Source of the DNA: Adiantum capillus-veneris
Lineage: Eukaryota > Streptophyta > Polypodiopsida > Polypodiales > Pteridaceae
Length of the DNA stretch: 64,000 nucleotides
Direction of reading: 5' to 3'
NCBI GenBank assembly: GCA_014529385.2
Contig: CM043954.1
Coordinates: 92,407,747 to 92,471,746, forward strand
Part shown: positions 1-12,400 of the stretch, one piece after another
Layout of the letters: each line of letters starts with the position of its first letter
How positions within the stretch are numbered: the first letter of the stretch is position 1
Made by a program: the position numbers and the translations under genes
Notes under the pieces: generated by a model
Database searches by the model: none
The model's input: the letters and a program-made list of their open reading frames with translations, nothing else
Told to the model about the DNA's origin: nothing

Positions 1-1607
1 CCTCTTGTTGTTGTTTCCCCTTCCCCCCTTCTCTTTCTCCTACTCTGGTGTTTCCCCTCGGTGTCGACTATGTGGAAGTGTGCGCCTCCTCAGACCGACG
101 GTGTTTTGTGTGAGAGAGTGAGATTGAGCGGTTGCGAGTGTGTGTAAGGGTGGAGACAAGCCGTGGTAGTACGTGTGCGTTGTGTGGTGGATTTGTAGAG
201 TGTGTGAGCAGTGAAAATTGAGCAGGCGGTGGTCTGCTAGTGTAAGGTGTTTTTTTTTATGTGTTCTTCCAGAGGATAGGGGTGTTGTGGATACCTTGAG
301 CTATAGAGAGGCCCTTGTGTTTGTGCGGGGCATGTTCCCCCATTCCCCCTCTCCAACGATATGAAAAGACCGACATGCTCCATAATTTGAGCCCTACACA
401 TTCATACATTGAAAACCACTTTGACCACCTGGAATCACCTGCCTTGTCCATCTCAATAGATCTACAACGCACTCCACTTTCAAACCTTAATATCTTGCAC
501 TCTATAGCTTCGTCTGATAGCCGTCTAGACCTACTTGTTCAACGCTTCAAGATCTTCATCACCAAGCAAAAAATAGCATCTCAAATATCCTTCACCTGCC
601 ACTATAATTAGCCCATTCTGGAGCCCATCTAGTCTAGGAAACCACATAAAGAATATATCTTTGTTGTCACCTGCCTGTCCAAGTCTCCCATAACTGCTTT
701 AGCACTTTGCCATGTACTTGTTGGTATACATATCACTGCTTGTGCCCTCTGCTAGGGTCGACACATTTTGGCTGCACCAACAGCAATGAACCGGTCAAAA
801 TGGCTTAGACTACCTATGTCTTTGCTAGCACAACTACTGTGGAAGGTAATTCTAATATTATAATACACATGCATTAGGTAAGTACATGGAATTTTTATTG
901 GAAATCACTTTGTTTTGGCGATTTGTATTGCAGGAAGAGTTCGTTCCAATGTATCGATTGAAAACACAAAATTTACTAGCCAATTGATTAGAGAGTACCA
1001 CATGCACGAACATGATACAAGGCAAGCTATGATTTGGTTGTAAAAAATACTAAGAACTTTTTTGTGCGTAAGAGACTAGAGATAGCACTCATAGCCAATC
1101 CTGAGAATGACGTAGAGTTTTCTTGAAAGTGTATTTCTTTTGTGAGTTGGGGAGAGAAGGGTTGCAAAATGACCCCCTTTAGAGTGTCGAAGGTTGCAAT
1201 GACACACATTAGTCTTACAGAATTAAGTAATATTTGCTTTTGAAAGCACTATTTGTTTTTCTTCGTTTTCAAAAATGCTATCCAATGGTAAATCACAAAT
1301 AAATATTTCCTAGTCGATATATTGGCCAAGGGAAAAAAATAATTATTGGAGCCATCTATTTTGACTCAAGAGAATCCATTCTCGCGTAGTGGAAGAATGC
1401 ACATAGATTGGTGGCAACTTGAAAGATGAGCATAGTAACATTAGAGTACGGGGTCTTATCTAGTATTACCACAATACTAATACTTGGAGTGCAGTGCTGT
1501 ATTGAGCTTGGCAGAGAAGATGGAGGCCAAGAACTCCATGTTGAAGAAGCTACATGCACGTGCAACACACAATTGTGGCCTTTCTCTTGGGGAGTGAAAG
1601 GAGAAAG
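1..1607. other. Unassigned flank left of element A
   Basis: I recognise no gene here. The first 300 bases are rich in T/C and then G/T runs. A 98-codon open frame at 315-611 (+) has no motif I know and no sign of being a real gene. From about 620 to 1600 the sequence is AT-rich and without long open frames. The last bases before element A (GAAAG, 1603-1607) differ at one position from the five after it (GCAAG, 7810-7814), which fits a decayed target-site duplication. Confidence 0.5.
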
Positions 1608-2244
1608 TGTAATGGAATTGATATTTTGTGATGATTTATTTGTGAAAATTTTGATATTTTGATGAAGCATGCAATGTTGATTTGAAATGTGGAATATGAT
1701 CACTTGTGGGTGTTGTGTGAGTAGATCAATGACTGGCACGTGCTGGACAATAAGGCGATAGCAGTTATTCGGAATAAAACTACCACCATTGGATTTTGTA
1801 GCCATCCTTAGTATTTTATGGTTCAGGTATAAGTTGAGATGTAGACAACTATTAAATGTTACATTGAGCTCTTTACAAGCCATGACTATTTTATGCCCAA
1901 GTGCAAACTAATGTAACTCATTTTTAAGCATGTACTTCTCTATAAATTAAATACGTGCAAGAGAGACATGCTCACTTTTGCACGGGGGAGATTGCACCCA
2001 GTGTTTGTGTCTTTCTTCTCTCCTCTCCTCCCTCCTCTTTCGCCGTGTCAACATAGCAGTCCGCTCTAGGAGGTGAGTGTGAACATTCTCGCTTACTCTT
2101 TCCTGCTCTTTGTCTCTCTATGTTCGCGTATGATGTGGATTATGTGCTACAAGAATTTCCAGTTAAGCAGATTTTTTGATTTTATGGCTTGCAGCGTGTT
2201 CTTTTTGGTATATTGTAGGGTCACCGCATTCTCTGTTTGTAGTA
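1608..2244 (+). repeat. 5' LTR of element A
   Basis: This matches 7172-7809 over its whole length with roughly 10% differences plus small gaps. It starts with TG. The end was set at 2244 because the match stops there and the primer-binding site starts two bases later. TATAAATT at 1941-1948 is a plausible TATA box, and the stretch behind it is rich in C/T (about 2010-2045), as is usual for the transcribed part of an LTR. Confidence 0.85.
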
Positions 2245-2245
2245 G

Positions 2246-2256
2246 TGGTACCAGAG
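2246..2256 (+). other. Primer-binding site, initiator Met tRNA type
   Basis: TGGTACCAGAG lies one base past the 5' LTR. The usual plant chromovirus site complementary to the 3' end of initiator tRNA-Met begins TGGTATCAGAG, so this differs at one base. It would prime minus-strand DNA synthesis. Confidence 0.75.
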
Positions 2257-2362
2257 AATTATTACGTTCTTAAGGCTTTTACTTTGTTTTTTTCTAGCAC
2301 AGCTATCTACAGTTGTCCGGTATTAACGAGGTGTACACACCCTCTAATGTCAAAACCATTGT

Positions 2363-2368
<6 letters not shown>

Positions 2369-2393
<25 letters not shown>

Positions 2394-2471
2394 TTATGAT
2401 GATTCAAGGATTTTTACACACACACACACACATTATGATGATTCAAGGATTTTTACACACACACACACACC
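2369..2471 (+). repeat. Compound (CA)n repeat with duplicated spacer
   Basis: Three CA tracts are separated by two identical spacers containing ATTATGATGATTCAAGG and a T run. The CA-plus-spacer unit of about 43 bp is therefore duplicated in tandem. It lies in the untranslated leader of element A. Confidence 0.9.
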
Positions 2472-2598
2472 TTTGAAATGCTAGCAAAAAAATTAGCTTT
2501 GAATTTTCATGGACTCCATCTCTCCCGTTTGCCATTAATAATAGCTACATACTTCGTAAATTTTACCTTGCTTATCGCTGGTACATGAGAGCTCCAAA

Positions 2599-3990
2599 AT
2601 GTCACACAATGCCCCACGCAACTACAACGGTTCTACATCAACAACATCGTATCTACGATTCAATACAGGGAGCGTCGCGGCAATTGGGGGTGAGCTAACG
2701 AGCTTTTTTACTCCGTCAGACAACGCGGCATCTACATTGTCGAATTTATTTGACGCAAATTCTCAACTCCGGATCGCAATTTGCAACAAATCAACCTGAT
2801 TATTAATTTTCCCACTCATAACGGAGATGAACGATGCCAATAACCCTTTCGATTGGACCACTGATTCACCTCTCCAGGCACCGACCTTGGAGCAACAAGT
2901 ATTCTTGCTGCAACAAGAATTAGACGTTGCGGATCAATGTCTTGCAACGAATGATAAAAAAAGAGCACGTGACAACAACAAAACGAAGATGAACGTATGA
3001 TCAAAATTTTGAAGGCCGTGTTTGAAGCTCAACAATCTAGCAAGGAGGCAAAGATAGGTCAAAAATCTTTCACGTTTTTCAAGTTTGATGGTTGCAAAAT
3101 TGGTAAAACAGTGCTATCTTGGTTAACACAATTCGATGATTATTTTGATGGTGAATCTTTCACTGAAAAATATAAAATTAAAGTGCTAATAATTACCTTT
3201 CTGGTCAAGCTTCACCCTGGTGACGTGCAACGCAAAACGGCAGAAAGACCATCAACTTGGAACAATTTTCAATAGCGGGTCAAAGATTCCTTCCTACCCC
3301 TCGGTTTGGCCTTGACGCTCATTGTGCTTGGGTCAAATTCTCTTGGATGCAAGAAGACACTATCTCCCATTACACCAACCGCTTCTGGGAATGTCTTCTA
3401 CTCCTCCGTATGGTAGAATAAGTGCTGCAGACTCCCTCCAATGAAAACATGAAGATGGTCTTCCCAATGGTATATAATCAAAACTCAATGCTCTCAAACT
3501 AGCATCTCTTTATGAAGCTATATCCTTGTTCTACGGTGCTAAGAAAGAAATCAACTCTATCGTCCACCATGAATTGCGCAACACGTGCAACCCCAACCGT
3601 CCCAATTTTCAATCTCGCATTAAATGAGGTAACAACAACCAAAACCGCAATTGCAATAGTAATAATTTCAACAGGTATACTTCAAACCCTCGCACAAATA
3701 ATTAGACACAAAACCGTCCACCCCCTTTTCCTCGTAGTCACCAAAATAATCATCGTCCACAACATAGTTCCACTATTACACCCACACACAATGTACCTCA
3801 AAATTCAAACAGACATCATCATCCCAATCCCCTTGCACGTCTTAATGGTGTTTGGTGCTTCAAGTGCCGCCAATACGCCCATGTTGAAGCTAACTGCACC
3901 AACAATCGTCCATCCAGGTCTCGCCACCCCACAGATCGAATCCACAACATTGAAGATGAATCAGAACCCCTTGACGATGCCATGGCTAAT
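2599..3990 (+). pseudogene. Element A gag remnant with CCHC knuckle
   Basis: Capsid-type Gag sequence is recognisable around 2997-3275: a short aromatic patch followed by SWLTQFDDYFDG, typical of plant gypsy Gag. A zinc knuckle of the CX2CX4HX4C form (CFKCRQYAHVEANC) is encoded at 3856-3897 and would bind the RNA genome. The region is decayed and several frames are involved. Confidence 0.7.
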
Positions 3991-4020
3991 TGGACAACTG
4001 CAACACCACCTCACGTACTA

Positions 4021-4345
4021 GGTGAGCCAATTTCAATTCATGACTTGCTTTGTCAGTTAGGCAAAATTAAAGATTCAAGTGTGTCTTTTTTACATGATGA
4101 TGGTAGTTCACACTATTTTATTTCTGAAAAATTGGTTAGAAAATTAAATTTAACCACCACACCATCTGCATACGAAGTAAAATGTGCTTTTCAAGGAACT
4201 AGGTACAATGGCACACGTGAAATTAAATCTCTCACAATTACTATTGGTGATTACACAGAATAACATGATTTTTTAATTGCACCATTGCAATCCACCGACA
4301 TCCTCTTGGGCATGCCTTTCTGTCTCACCAACATAATTCACAAAT
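4021..4345 (+). pseudogene. Element A protease remnant
   Basis: HDDGSSHYFISEKLV lies where plant gypsy retropepsins have their D-S/T-G active-site loop followed by the H-N/Y-F-I helix start (compare DSGSTHNFIS in element H). About 60 residues later a typical ILLGMPF-like end motif can be seen. The enzyme would have cut the Gag-Pol polyprotein. Confidence 0.65.
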
Positions 4346-4639
4346 TGACTATCGCACACACACACAATGAATTTCACTTTCAATGGAAAATCTATTTCAA
4401 TTTTTGATGATGCATCACTTGCTATGTTCCCCTTGATATATCACACACAAGCAAAATGTGCACTAAGAAAGGATGACAAAGCCATACATGATATTTGTAC
4501 TGAAGTGGAACACACACAACCGTCTATCTCTCACACACATAATGATTTCCTCTCACATTATAATGATTGCTTTGTGGATGATTATCCCCCTTTCCTTCCA
4601 CCCTCTTGAGGTGAATTAGATCATAAATTTGAAATTTTT

Positions 4640-5260
4640 CCAGGCTCACAACCTCCACATAGAGCACCATATAGACATAGTCCCTTGCACCAACAAGAAA
4701 TCCAAAAACAAATCACCAAACTCCTAGACAAGGGCCTCATCCGTCCTAGTGCATCCCCTTTTGGTGCCCCAGTTCTCCTAGTCCAAAAGAAAAAGAGCAC
4801 TTTTCGCATGTGCATAGACTACCGTGCATTAAACAAGGTCACTATTAAAAACAGCTATCCCATCCCACGTATAGACGATCTCCTAAATCTCTTACAAGGA
4901 GCAAAATTGTTTAGCAAAATTGATTTGACATCAGGATACCATCAAATCCGTATGCACCCCAATGAAATTTTTAAAACTACATTTCGTACCCAAGTTGGTC
5001 ATTATGAGTTTATTGTTTTACCATTTGGTCTCACAAATGCACCTGCCACATTTGCTAGGATGATGAACAAAATCTTTCTTGATTATCAAGACTTTGCTAT
5101 TGTGTTCTTTGATGACATTTTGATTTTCACTTGTGATGAGCACGAGCACAAAAACCACCTACATATTGTCTTTGAGCTATTGTGTGAGCACCAATTGTTT
5201 GCAAATCCTGACAAAAGTAAACTTTTTAAACTGGTTTCATTCAAAATTTCCATCCCATGA
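4640..5260 (+). pseudogene. Element A reverse transcriptase remnant
   Basis: The frame at 4685-5260 shows classic Ty3/gypsy RT blocks in order: SPFGAPVLLVQKK, MCIDYRALNKVT, YPIPRIDDLL, FSKIDLTSGYHQI, LPFGLTNAPATF, and the catalytic box as FFDDILIF. The block order and spacing are those of a chromovirus. A fragment with the usual RNase H end motif (VVADALSRKP) follows at about 5286-5316. Confidence 0.85.
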
Positions 5261-5389
5261 TACAATACCAGCCAAGTAAAGTGAATGTAGTAGCAGACGC
5301 ATTAAGTAGAAAACCTGAAGTGAATGTTCTTTCTTTTACTTGTTCATGTCTCTTTGATAAAATCAAGCATATTTATTTTGAATCACATT

Positions 5390-6420
5390 TCTGTGAGTGA
5401 TGTCCAATCGTTTCATTCTATGCTTGACTCATATGCTCAAAATCCACATTTCTCACGTGCTTGGTTTGAAATACATCACAATAATGCTCTTACCTATGAA
5501 CACTACACCTTGGCAAATGGTTATCTTTATTTTCAGCAAAAGCTATGCATCACAACACCCTTTAAGGAACTAGCAATGAGTGAAATGCATGCACCACCAT
5601 ATATGGGTCACCAAGGAATTCAATCCACACTCACTGCATGTCAACATCATTTATTCTGGCCTAAAATGAAGCATGATATCGCAAAATTTGTTTCAAACCA
5701 CTTGATATTTCAAAGAGTTAAACGCCATCATGGTAAGTCTTATGGTCTTTTGATTCCTCTCCATATCCTTGCTGGCCCTTGGGAGCAAATCTTCTTGCAT
5801 TTTATCACAGGACTTCCCACCACATCCTCAGACAATGATATGATATGGACCATAGTTTTTAGCAAACAAGCATACTTTGTACCTTGAAAAAAGACACTGT
5901 CTGCACCACAGGCTGCAAACCTTTTCCTCAAAACCATATTCCCCTATCATGGATTTCCCAAGGTCATTCTCTCTGATCAAGATGTCTACTTTTGCCATCA
6001 CTTTTGGGTCGTCCTAGCCAAAAACTTAGGCTCTACCATGGATTTCACATCTGCATTTCACCCTGACAGTAATGGTCAAAACAGAAGCCACGAACAACAC
6101 TATTATGGACCTCCATAGATCTTATACCATTGAAAATACTACACACTAGGACCAACACCTCCCTATGCTTCAATTTTCTTACAATAACACCCCTCACTCC
6201 TCCACAAACCATACACCCTTTGAAATTGTCTATGGGAAGAAACTCCATGTCCCTATCTCCACTATTAGCATTGATGTCCCAGTGGGTTGACACTTTAGCA
6301 AGAGACCACACACACATTTTACAAGAATCCACAACTTGCATTCAACGAGCACAACAAAGATACACTGCACAAGCCAACAAGAAACGAAGTCCTTGCATCT
6401 TTTAAAGAAAACGGCCTTGT
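5390..6420 (+). pseudogene. Element A integrase remnant
   Basis: The segment holds the zinc-binding region (HMGHQGIQ-type sequence near 5608 and FWPKMKHDI near 5656), the start of the catalytic core (GPWEQIFLHFITGLP near 5777), and further core and C-terminal pieces up to 6420. Gypsy integrase lies after RNase H, as here. It is decayed. Confidence 0.75.
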
Positions 6421-6730
6421 TTGGCTTAGAATAGAAAAATGTTGCTTGAAAAGCGTAGAAAAACATCCCAAAGTAAAATTGGCCCCTAGATTTCATGGCC
6501 CATTCAAAATCTTTTAAAAGATAAATGACAATGCGTTCCACTTGGGCATTCCCTAACATTGGAAAATACACAACTCCTTCTATGTTAGTTTGTTGAGACC
6601 ACATAAGGGACCTATTCCCGATATTCCTTCCACAGATGACCCCCCCTTAATTGAGGACGATGAAGAAATTCTGACTCCCAAAATACTTTTGGATCATGAC
6701 ATGACCACTACCCGCACAAGAAACTAGTAC

Positions 6731-6802
6731 ATAAGATATTTGGTAAAATACAAAAATCATTATTTGGAAGAGTGTCAATGGATTCCTGAACAATCTCTAC
6801 GT
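6731..6802 (+). pseudogene. Element A chromodomain remnant
   Basis: The stretch encodes IRYLVKYKNHYLEECQWIPE, which matches the chromodomain core (YLVKWKGY...E..TWEP) at the C-terminus of chromoviral integrases. Chromodomains of this class are thought to steer integration to particular chromatin. This identifies A as a chromovirus. Confidence 0.82.
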
Positions 6803-6848
6803 GTGCAGTACCATCACTTGATACTTGCATACCACACACTAGAGACAT

Positions 6849-7074
6849 AGATTCGCCGATTTAGGTAGTGCCTCTCTTCTTGTGTAGATTTTCCGATTTA
6901 GGCAACATGAACTTTAAAAGTATAGATCCCCGGTTTAGGCAGCACTAGTGTAGATTCGCCGATTTAGGCAACACGAATTCAAAATGCAGATTCGTCGATT
7001 TAGGCAGCATTATTACAAATCCGCCGATTTAGGCAGCACGCCCATTGGTGTTGATCTGTTGGTTTAGGCAGCAC
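6849..7074 (+). repeat. Seven-copy 22-bp motif array before the 3' LTR
   Basis: A motif close to AGATTCGCCGATTTAGGCAG followed by CA appears seven times, starting at about 6849, 6886, 6924, 6952, 6988, 7017 and 7053. The spacing is 28-38 bases and the spacers are unrelated. The core GATTTAGGCARCA is best kept. It sits between the chromodomain and the 3' LTR, in what would be the 3' untranslated part of the RNA. Confidence 0.9.
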
Positions 7075-7171
7075 CAATTACTAGACCACTCTACCAGTGG
7101 CGGCTGGCCACCACTATCGGTAGTTTGGTTCTGGTAACAATTGAGGACAATTGTCTTTCAACCCTGATGTA

Positions 7172-7809
7172 TGTAATGGAATTGATATTTTGATGATTAA
7201 TCTGTGAAAAATTTGATATTTTGATAAAGCATTGAAATGTTGATTTGAAATGTCAAATATGATCACTTGTCGGGTGTTGTGTGAGCAGATCAATGACTGG
7301 CACGTGTTGGACAATGAGGTGATAGTAGTTATTTGGAATAAAATTTCCACCGTTGGATTTCGTGGCAATCCTTAGTATTTTATAGTTCAATAAAATTGAG
7401 ATGTAGACAACTATTAAATGTTACATTGAGCTCTTTATTATGAGCCATGACTATTTGATGCCCAAGTGCAAACTAATGTAACTCATTTTTTAGCATATAC
7501 TTTTCTACAAATTACATACGTGCAAGACGGACATGTTCACTCTTGCACGGGAGAGATTTCACCCAGTCTTTGCATCTTTCTTCTCTCCTCTCCTCCCTCC
7601 TCTCTCGTCGTGACGGCGTAGCACTCCGCTATAGGAGGTGCGCCTACACATTCTCGCTTACTCCTTCTCGCTCTTTGTCTCTCTATGTTCACGTATGACG
7701 TGGATTATGTGCTACGGGAATTGCCAGGTAAGAAAATTTGTGGATTGTATGGCTTGCAGTGTGTTCTTTTCGGTATATTGCACGGTCATTGCGTTCTCCA
7801 TTTGTAGCA
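7172..7809 (+). repeat. 3' LTR of element A
   Basis: This is the second copy of the repeat at 1608-2244, starting TGTAATGGAATTG and ending near GTAGCA. The bases after it (GCAAG) resemble those before the 5' LTR. Confidence 0.85.
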
Positions 7810-8112
7810 GCAAGAAACAAGGTGGTGGGTCAGATTATGAGAAGGGTGACTCGGAGCGACACTCGAAATTATGGAGATCTAGTCCATCCCATTGTTTGAG
7901 ATTCCAGGGTCTCGAGTGAACCATATCCATTGCTACTAGGAAAAGCGAGGGCAGCCACCCAGTTTTGGTTCGGCCACTCGAACCGCTTGCTTCCTTTCCA
8001 CTAGGTAAGAAATGAAACCACAAATTAATGCTTTTTCTTTCAAAATTTAATGGTACTTTACATTTGATTAAATTTTGCATGTGCCACAATTTTGGCTCTC
8101 TCTGACGCAAAA

Positions 8113-9420
8113 ATGGTAAAAATTATAAGTCCTAGAGTGGTTCCAATACATCTTGCAGTACTTGCTGATATATACCATCTACGAAAGGTGCTCATCAATC
8201 CAAAAAACAATTTTGAGTAAGTTTATGACACTTGGGCATCTATTTTCAATTTTGAACTTGTTGAGCACTCAATCGATCTTTTTTTGCATGCTATAGTGCA
8301 TTGCAAGAGCCTTCAAGTGATCCAACGTTTGATTGGGTCTCTCTCACACTCGGGCAAAATGGAGCGTGATTAGCGGTTTGGAGGGGTGCGGCTTGTGTGG
8401 GTAGACCTTCTCACACATTGCAAACTTGAAGCCGACATTGGTGGCATACCCTAATGGAATGTATTCTTTACCGAGCTTGTTGCCAATATGTTCACCCTAG
8501 CTGTAGAGGCTTTACTACCGGATGGTGCACTAGTCGTGGTGTGCCAAGCATACCACCTGGCACTCATCACCAAGGAGGCCCACTTGTGTAATTTTTTCCA
8601 TCTTCGCACCATCTTTCTCTAGATGCTGTCATGTACACAAACTGTGATAGATGACTTCACGGATCTAGTAAGTTCTTAATCATTTCTCCACAAATTTCAT
8701 GGTAGATATTGGCGTGTTTTTGTTTTAAACGTTAACAATATTGTAGCTCGAGACCTTTCTATTGGCCATGCTCACATGTAAAATTGAATGTCTTTGAGTG
8801 ATTCCATTATATGATCGTCAGGAGGAGATGTGGAACAGACAACAATGGGTTTGAATTTGATAGTGACATGATCCGGGAGCTCATGTATGCTAGATGCCCT
8901 TGGAGCTCCATTTCAGCGTGGGGAGTGGAGAAGAGTGAGTTCTTTGCTCGGTAAATCAAGGAGGGTACTTCTTTGCTCAAAAAAATTTGGCCAGATGCCA
9001 AGCCTCACAATATCGATGCTAGCAAAGCGAGAACCACATACATAAAATGTCAGTCTCTGTGGGACGTAGCTGACTCGACTAGTGCATGGAGGCTACAAGA
9101 GATAGCTAATCTCTCGGAAAACTTAAGTCCTGTGTGCTCTTCCTTAGATCGATCTCACAAACATCAAAAGCTACTTTCCTTATCGCACATTTAATTCAAT
9201 GAATTTGTATAGCTACGGTGCTCCAAATGCAACGAAACTTACTACCTAGAATGTGCAAAGTATCCTCAACATCCCCATGTGCCCAAAATTCAGTTTTGAC
9301 ACTAGATAAAAATCGGCCAAAGATAAAAAGCTTATTTTGGGTAGGTCGGTTTCAACCTTTGAGGCACTCTATAACTTCCTCAAGACGCGCTCTCTCTATT
9401 CTTATCGTCAAAAACTAGTT
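8113..9420 (+). pseudogene. Fragments of an unidentified intron-bearing gene
   Basis: Several open stretches on this strand look protein-coding and are separated by intron-like DNA. A stretch from an ATG at 8113 ends at 8216 before GTAAGTTTATG, and a new stretch starts at 8297 just after a T-rich tract ending CTATAG; the reading phase is kept across this putative intron. A second GTAAGTTC near 8669 is followed by a TTGTAG near 8747. A segment near 8500-8560 reads PDGALVVVCQAYH, faintly like the late beta strands of Rossmann-fold methyltransferases. Other open stretches lie at 8820-9195 and 9218-9418. I cannot name the gene. Stops between the pieces suggest a dead copy. Confidence 0.3.
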
Positions 9421-9429
9421 TGGATGTGT

Positions 9430-12400
9430 GTATTGTGTGTAGGGAATGAAAATTACTCATAGACAGGCACGACTAAAAACACAACTTCATCGCATAAAAT
9501 TTATGTAGAAAGGAAGAGCTTTCACCTGCGAGCGCATTGGTATGCTCAGAATCACAATGCAACACCGCATGAAGGAGGCACAACCAATTAACAAGACATA
9601 GAACTCACAGTATTGTATTGCATCGTAAGCTTACTTTCATTATCTAAAAACTAAGGTCAAAAGTTACAAAAACTGGCTTTTATACCTTAGCTAAGGTTTA
9701 AGAAATGGATTCCTAGCTAATTGGCTCAATGATAAGGATTAGGAACTGCATTTAATTACAACTTTGGAAACCCTCGACCCCTTTACACTCTTTGACAATC
9801 AATGCTAATACAACAACTTTTGGACTTTTACAAAATTTCTCATTAATAAATGAGGTTTTGATATAATCAGTAGGAATAAAAAATAGAGACGATGTCCTTT
9901 TGATGCTTCTGTAAGTTGAGCAGCTAAAATTCCCCCCCTCCTTGATTGTGTCGCCCATGCCACAACTACTTAGGGTGCTAAATAGTGGTCAGGGGCTTTC
10001 TAGCTTGAGTTCTCTTTGCATGTTGTTCCAATCCCTATTGATACTTGAGCCAAAGTTCCTTGTCTTTTGTAGACATGAACTGCATGGTGATTTTGTTTTT
10101 TTTCTCAATGGCTTAATAGATGACAAAGCAAGCTCGCAAATTTGTGATGAGTGGTCGAAGATTTTTCTTTTATAGGTAAAGAAGCCCGTATAGAATGCTT
10201 CTGTGAAATTCTGCATGTAGTAAGAGGGTAAGAACATTACCCTGGCGTAGAAGCCATGTAGCACTTCTTCCGAAGGTTGCCTCAACAAATCATAGGATAG
10301 ACCTTTATTGCCTTTGAGAAAGGACATTGAGGCAGCATTTGTCTGCTCGGCATGATGGAAGGTCTGTAGAAGGCAAGTGAGTAGCATCTTTGAGATCTTG
10401 ACCAACATAATGCAAGCCATGTTGATATTCTAGATAGTTGACGAGAGATTCTCCACCATGTAGTCTTTAGTGGGCTTGCCATTTGATGGTGGTGGGAACC
10501 TTGGGTAGTTGAGCCATGTTGGATGCTTTTGCTGTATAATAGAGTGTTGCCGCCAATTGCGGACTCTTGGAAGTGGACACTACACAAGATCATGTTTTGA
10601 TTCTCGGCAGTGCATCTGTGTGCAATGTGAGATACTTGGGGTGTATGTTCAACCAGATTTCTTGCCACTTGGGATGTACCATTATAGGGTTTGCATCTAT
10701 ATCCTTGAGTAATCTTTCTTTTATTTGCAGCACTTTGAATTTGATGAGTGGGTTGGGAAGAGCTTGTTGATGACATTCTTCATTGGCATTTGCCGGTGTG
10801 AGGAGATTGACATTAATAGAGTGTAGGATCCTCTCCTCCCACTGCATGACCTCTTTCCATATTTGCTCTACTTCATCTTCTACTTGCTTCTTCAGCACTA
10901 CCTCTTCATCTGCAATTAAACTTTTCGTTGGAGTGGAAGATCCTTTGGGGTAATCACAAGCTCCATGAGATTTCCTTCTTGAGTGTTGGCTTCTTCAAAA
11001 TTCATAAATTACAAAGCATCTGTATCTCTCATTACCGTTTCTGGTTGACCTTCTTCTAATCTTGAGGCTTGTGACCTAGCAGTCTCTTGAGCTTTGCTAA
11101 GCTCCTTTTTAAGCTATGCAATTCCTCTCTAGTAGCCCTCTTCTTTCTCCATGAACCCAATTGAGAGTTCACGGTGCTGCATTTGGTCCAATTTTATTTT
11201 CATCTCAAAGTCTATAATCCGCTATTTGAGCACTTTGTAAGCCTCTTCCATGCTTTGCAGTGTAGCCACGGTGGGGTTTTCCCTGAGCTTCTTGAGTAAC
11301 TGATTTGGTTCTTGGCAATAGGAGTCTGACTGGGTCCACTGAGAATTTGCAATATTGAGCTGGACTTGCAACCATTGAATAGATGAGGTGGAGTCTTTTA
11401 AAGCATTGGTTACCTCTTGAAGCTATTGCTCTTGTTGTTGATTCTTTGTCCTTAGGGCTCCCAATTCTTCTTTGGAATTTGTTGTTCGCTCTTCTAGTTG
11501 TTTGTTTGCTGTATCCATGGCCTCTTAATATGCTTCATTGGAGGATTGGGATATCTCAAGCCTCTCATTTGTGTACTTGGTTCATATTTTAATCTGTTTT
11601 GGTGGTGGTTTCCACTTTTCTTTGAAATCTCTTTTCAGCCCTCTTTCGAGCTCGAATGCTGCTGCTTCTCTTTCTAGTCTTGCCGCTCTTTGGGCTGACT
11701 CTTCAACTAGCAGAACGGGGCATCATCTTTTCTTGGGCACTACCTCGTCCACTTAGCCTTTTCTCTATTTCTTGTTTTTCTTTCTAGCGGTGGTTCCTTT
11801 CGTCTTCTTGTTCCTTGTCACTTTCAGGTTCTTTTGATGCAGTGACAATTTTTGTTTTTGCCTATGTGTAAGACGCTGAAAATTCTTCTTCCTAATCTTG
11901 TGGCCACTAGTGGTGCTCTGGTTTGTACTTCTTCTTCTTCTCCATCCAATTTACCTAATAGCCATAAATTTTGTTTCAGAGATGGTGTTAGGTGTTCTGC
12001 TTGTCAGATAGCATGATAATCTATCCTAGTGAGCACGTTTGGAGTCCCCAAGAAGGATATGTTCTCTGGCTTCTTTACATGTGTTAAGGTGGTATGATAA
12101 TAGTGGGCATGATTGACCTCAGTGACTCCCTCTTTCTTTGATGTTTGTGTAATAGTAGAAGCCAGGGTGTGATTGGGGCAAGTGTATCGTGGTGGCCTCT
12201 TCATGGTGAAATGGAAGTGCTGGTGGTATAGTTTGAGTGCTTGCTCTATCTCTGTCTATTTGAGATTTGCAAATGATGTTGATTTGCCAAAGAATATGTG
12301 TGTGGTAGGCAACTGGCGGTCTATCATTTTCTTTCCCCCCTTAGGAAATCTCAAAGCATCTGTTATGTAGTCTGCTGTAATGTTCACCTCTATTGGAGTG

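Larger units (their letters stand above)
1608..7809 (+). mobile_element. Element A: old, broken Ty3/gypsy chromovirus with two LTRs
   Basis: Two direct repeats of about 640 bp (1608-2244 and 7172-7809), both starting TGTAATGGAATTG, enclose remnants in the order gag, CCHC zinc knuckle, protease, reverse transcriptase, RNase H remnant, integrase, chromodomain. That order and the terminal chromodomain define a plant chromovirus. A primer-binding site like that for initiator methionine tRNA follows the 5' LTR. The LTRs differ by roughly 10% by eye, so the insertion is probably several million years old. The copy is broken in many places (ten or more) and should be read as a fossil. Confidence 0.88.

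Noticed and set aside
315-611. 98-codon gene near the left end
   Set aside because: No motif, no codon bias I can argue for, and no neighbouring signals; kept only as a remark.
6849-7074. CRISPR array
   Set aside because: Eukaryotic context, short uneven spacers, imperfect repeats and no cas genes.
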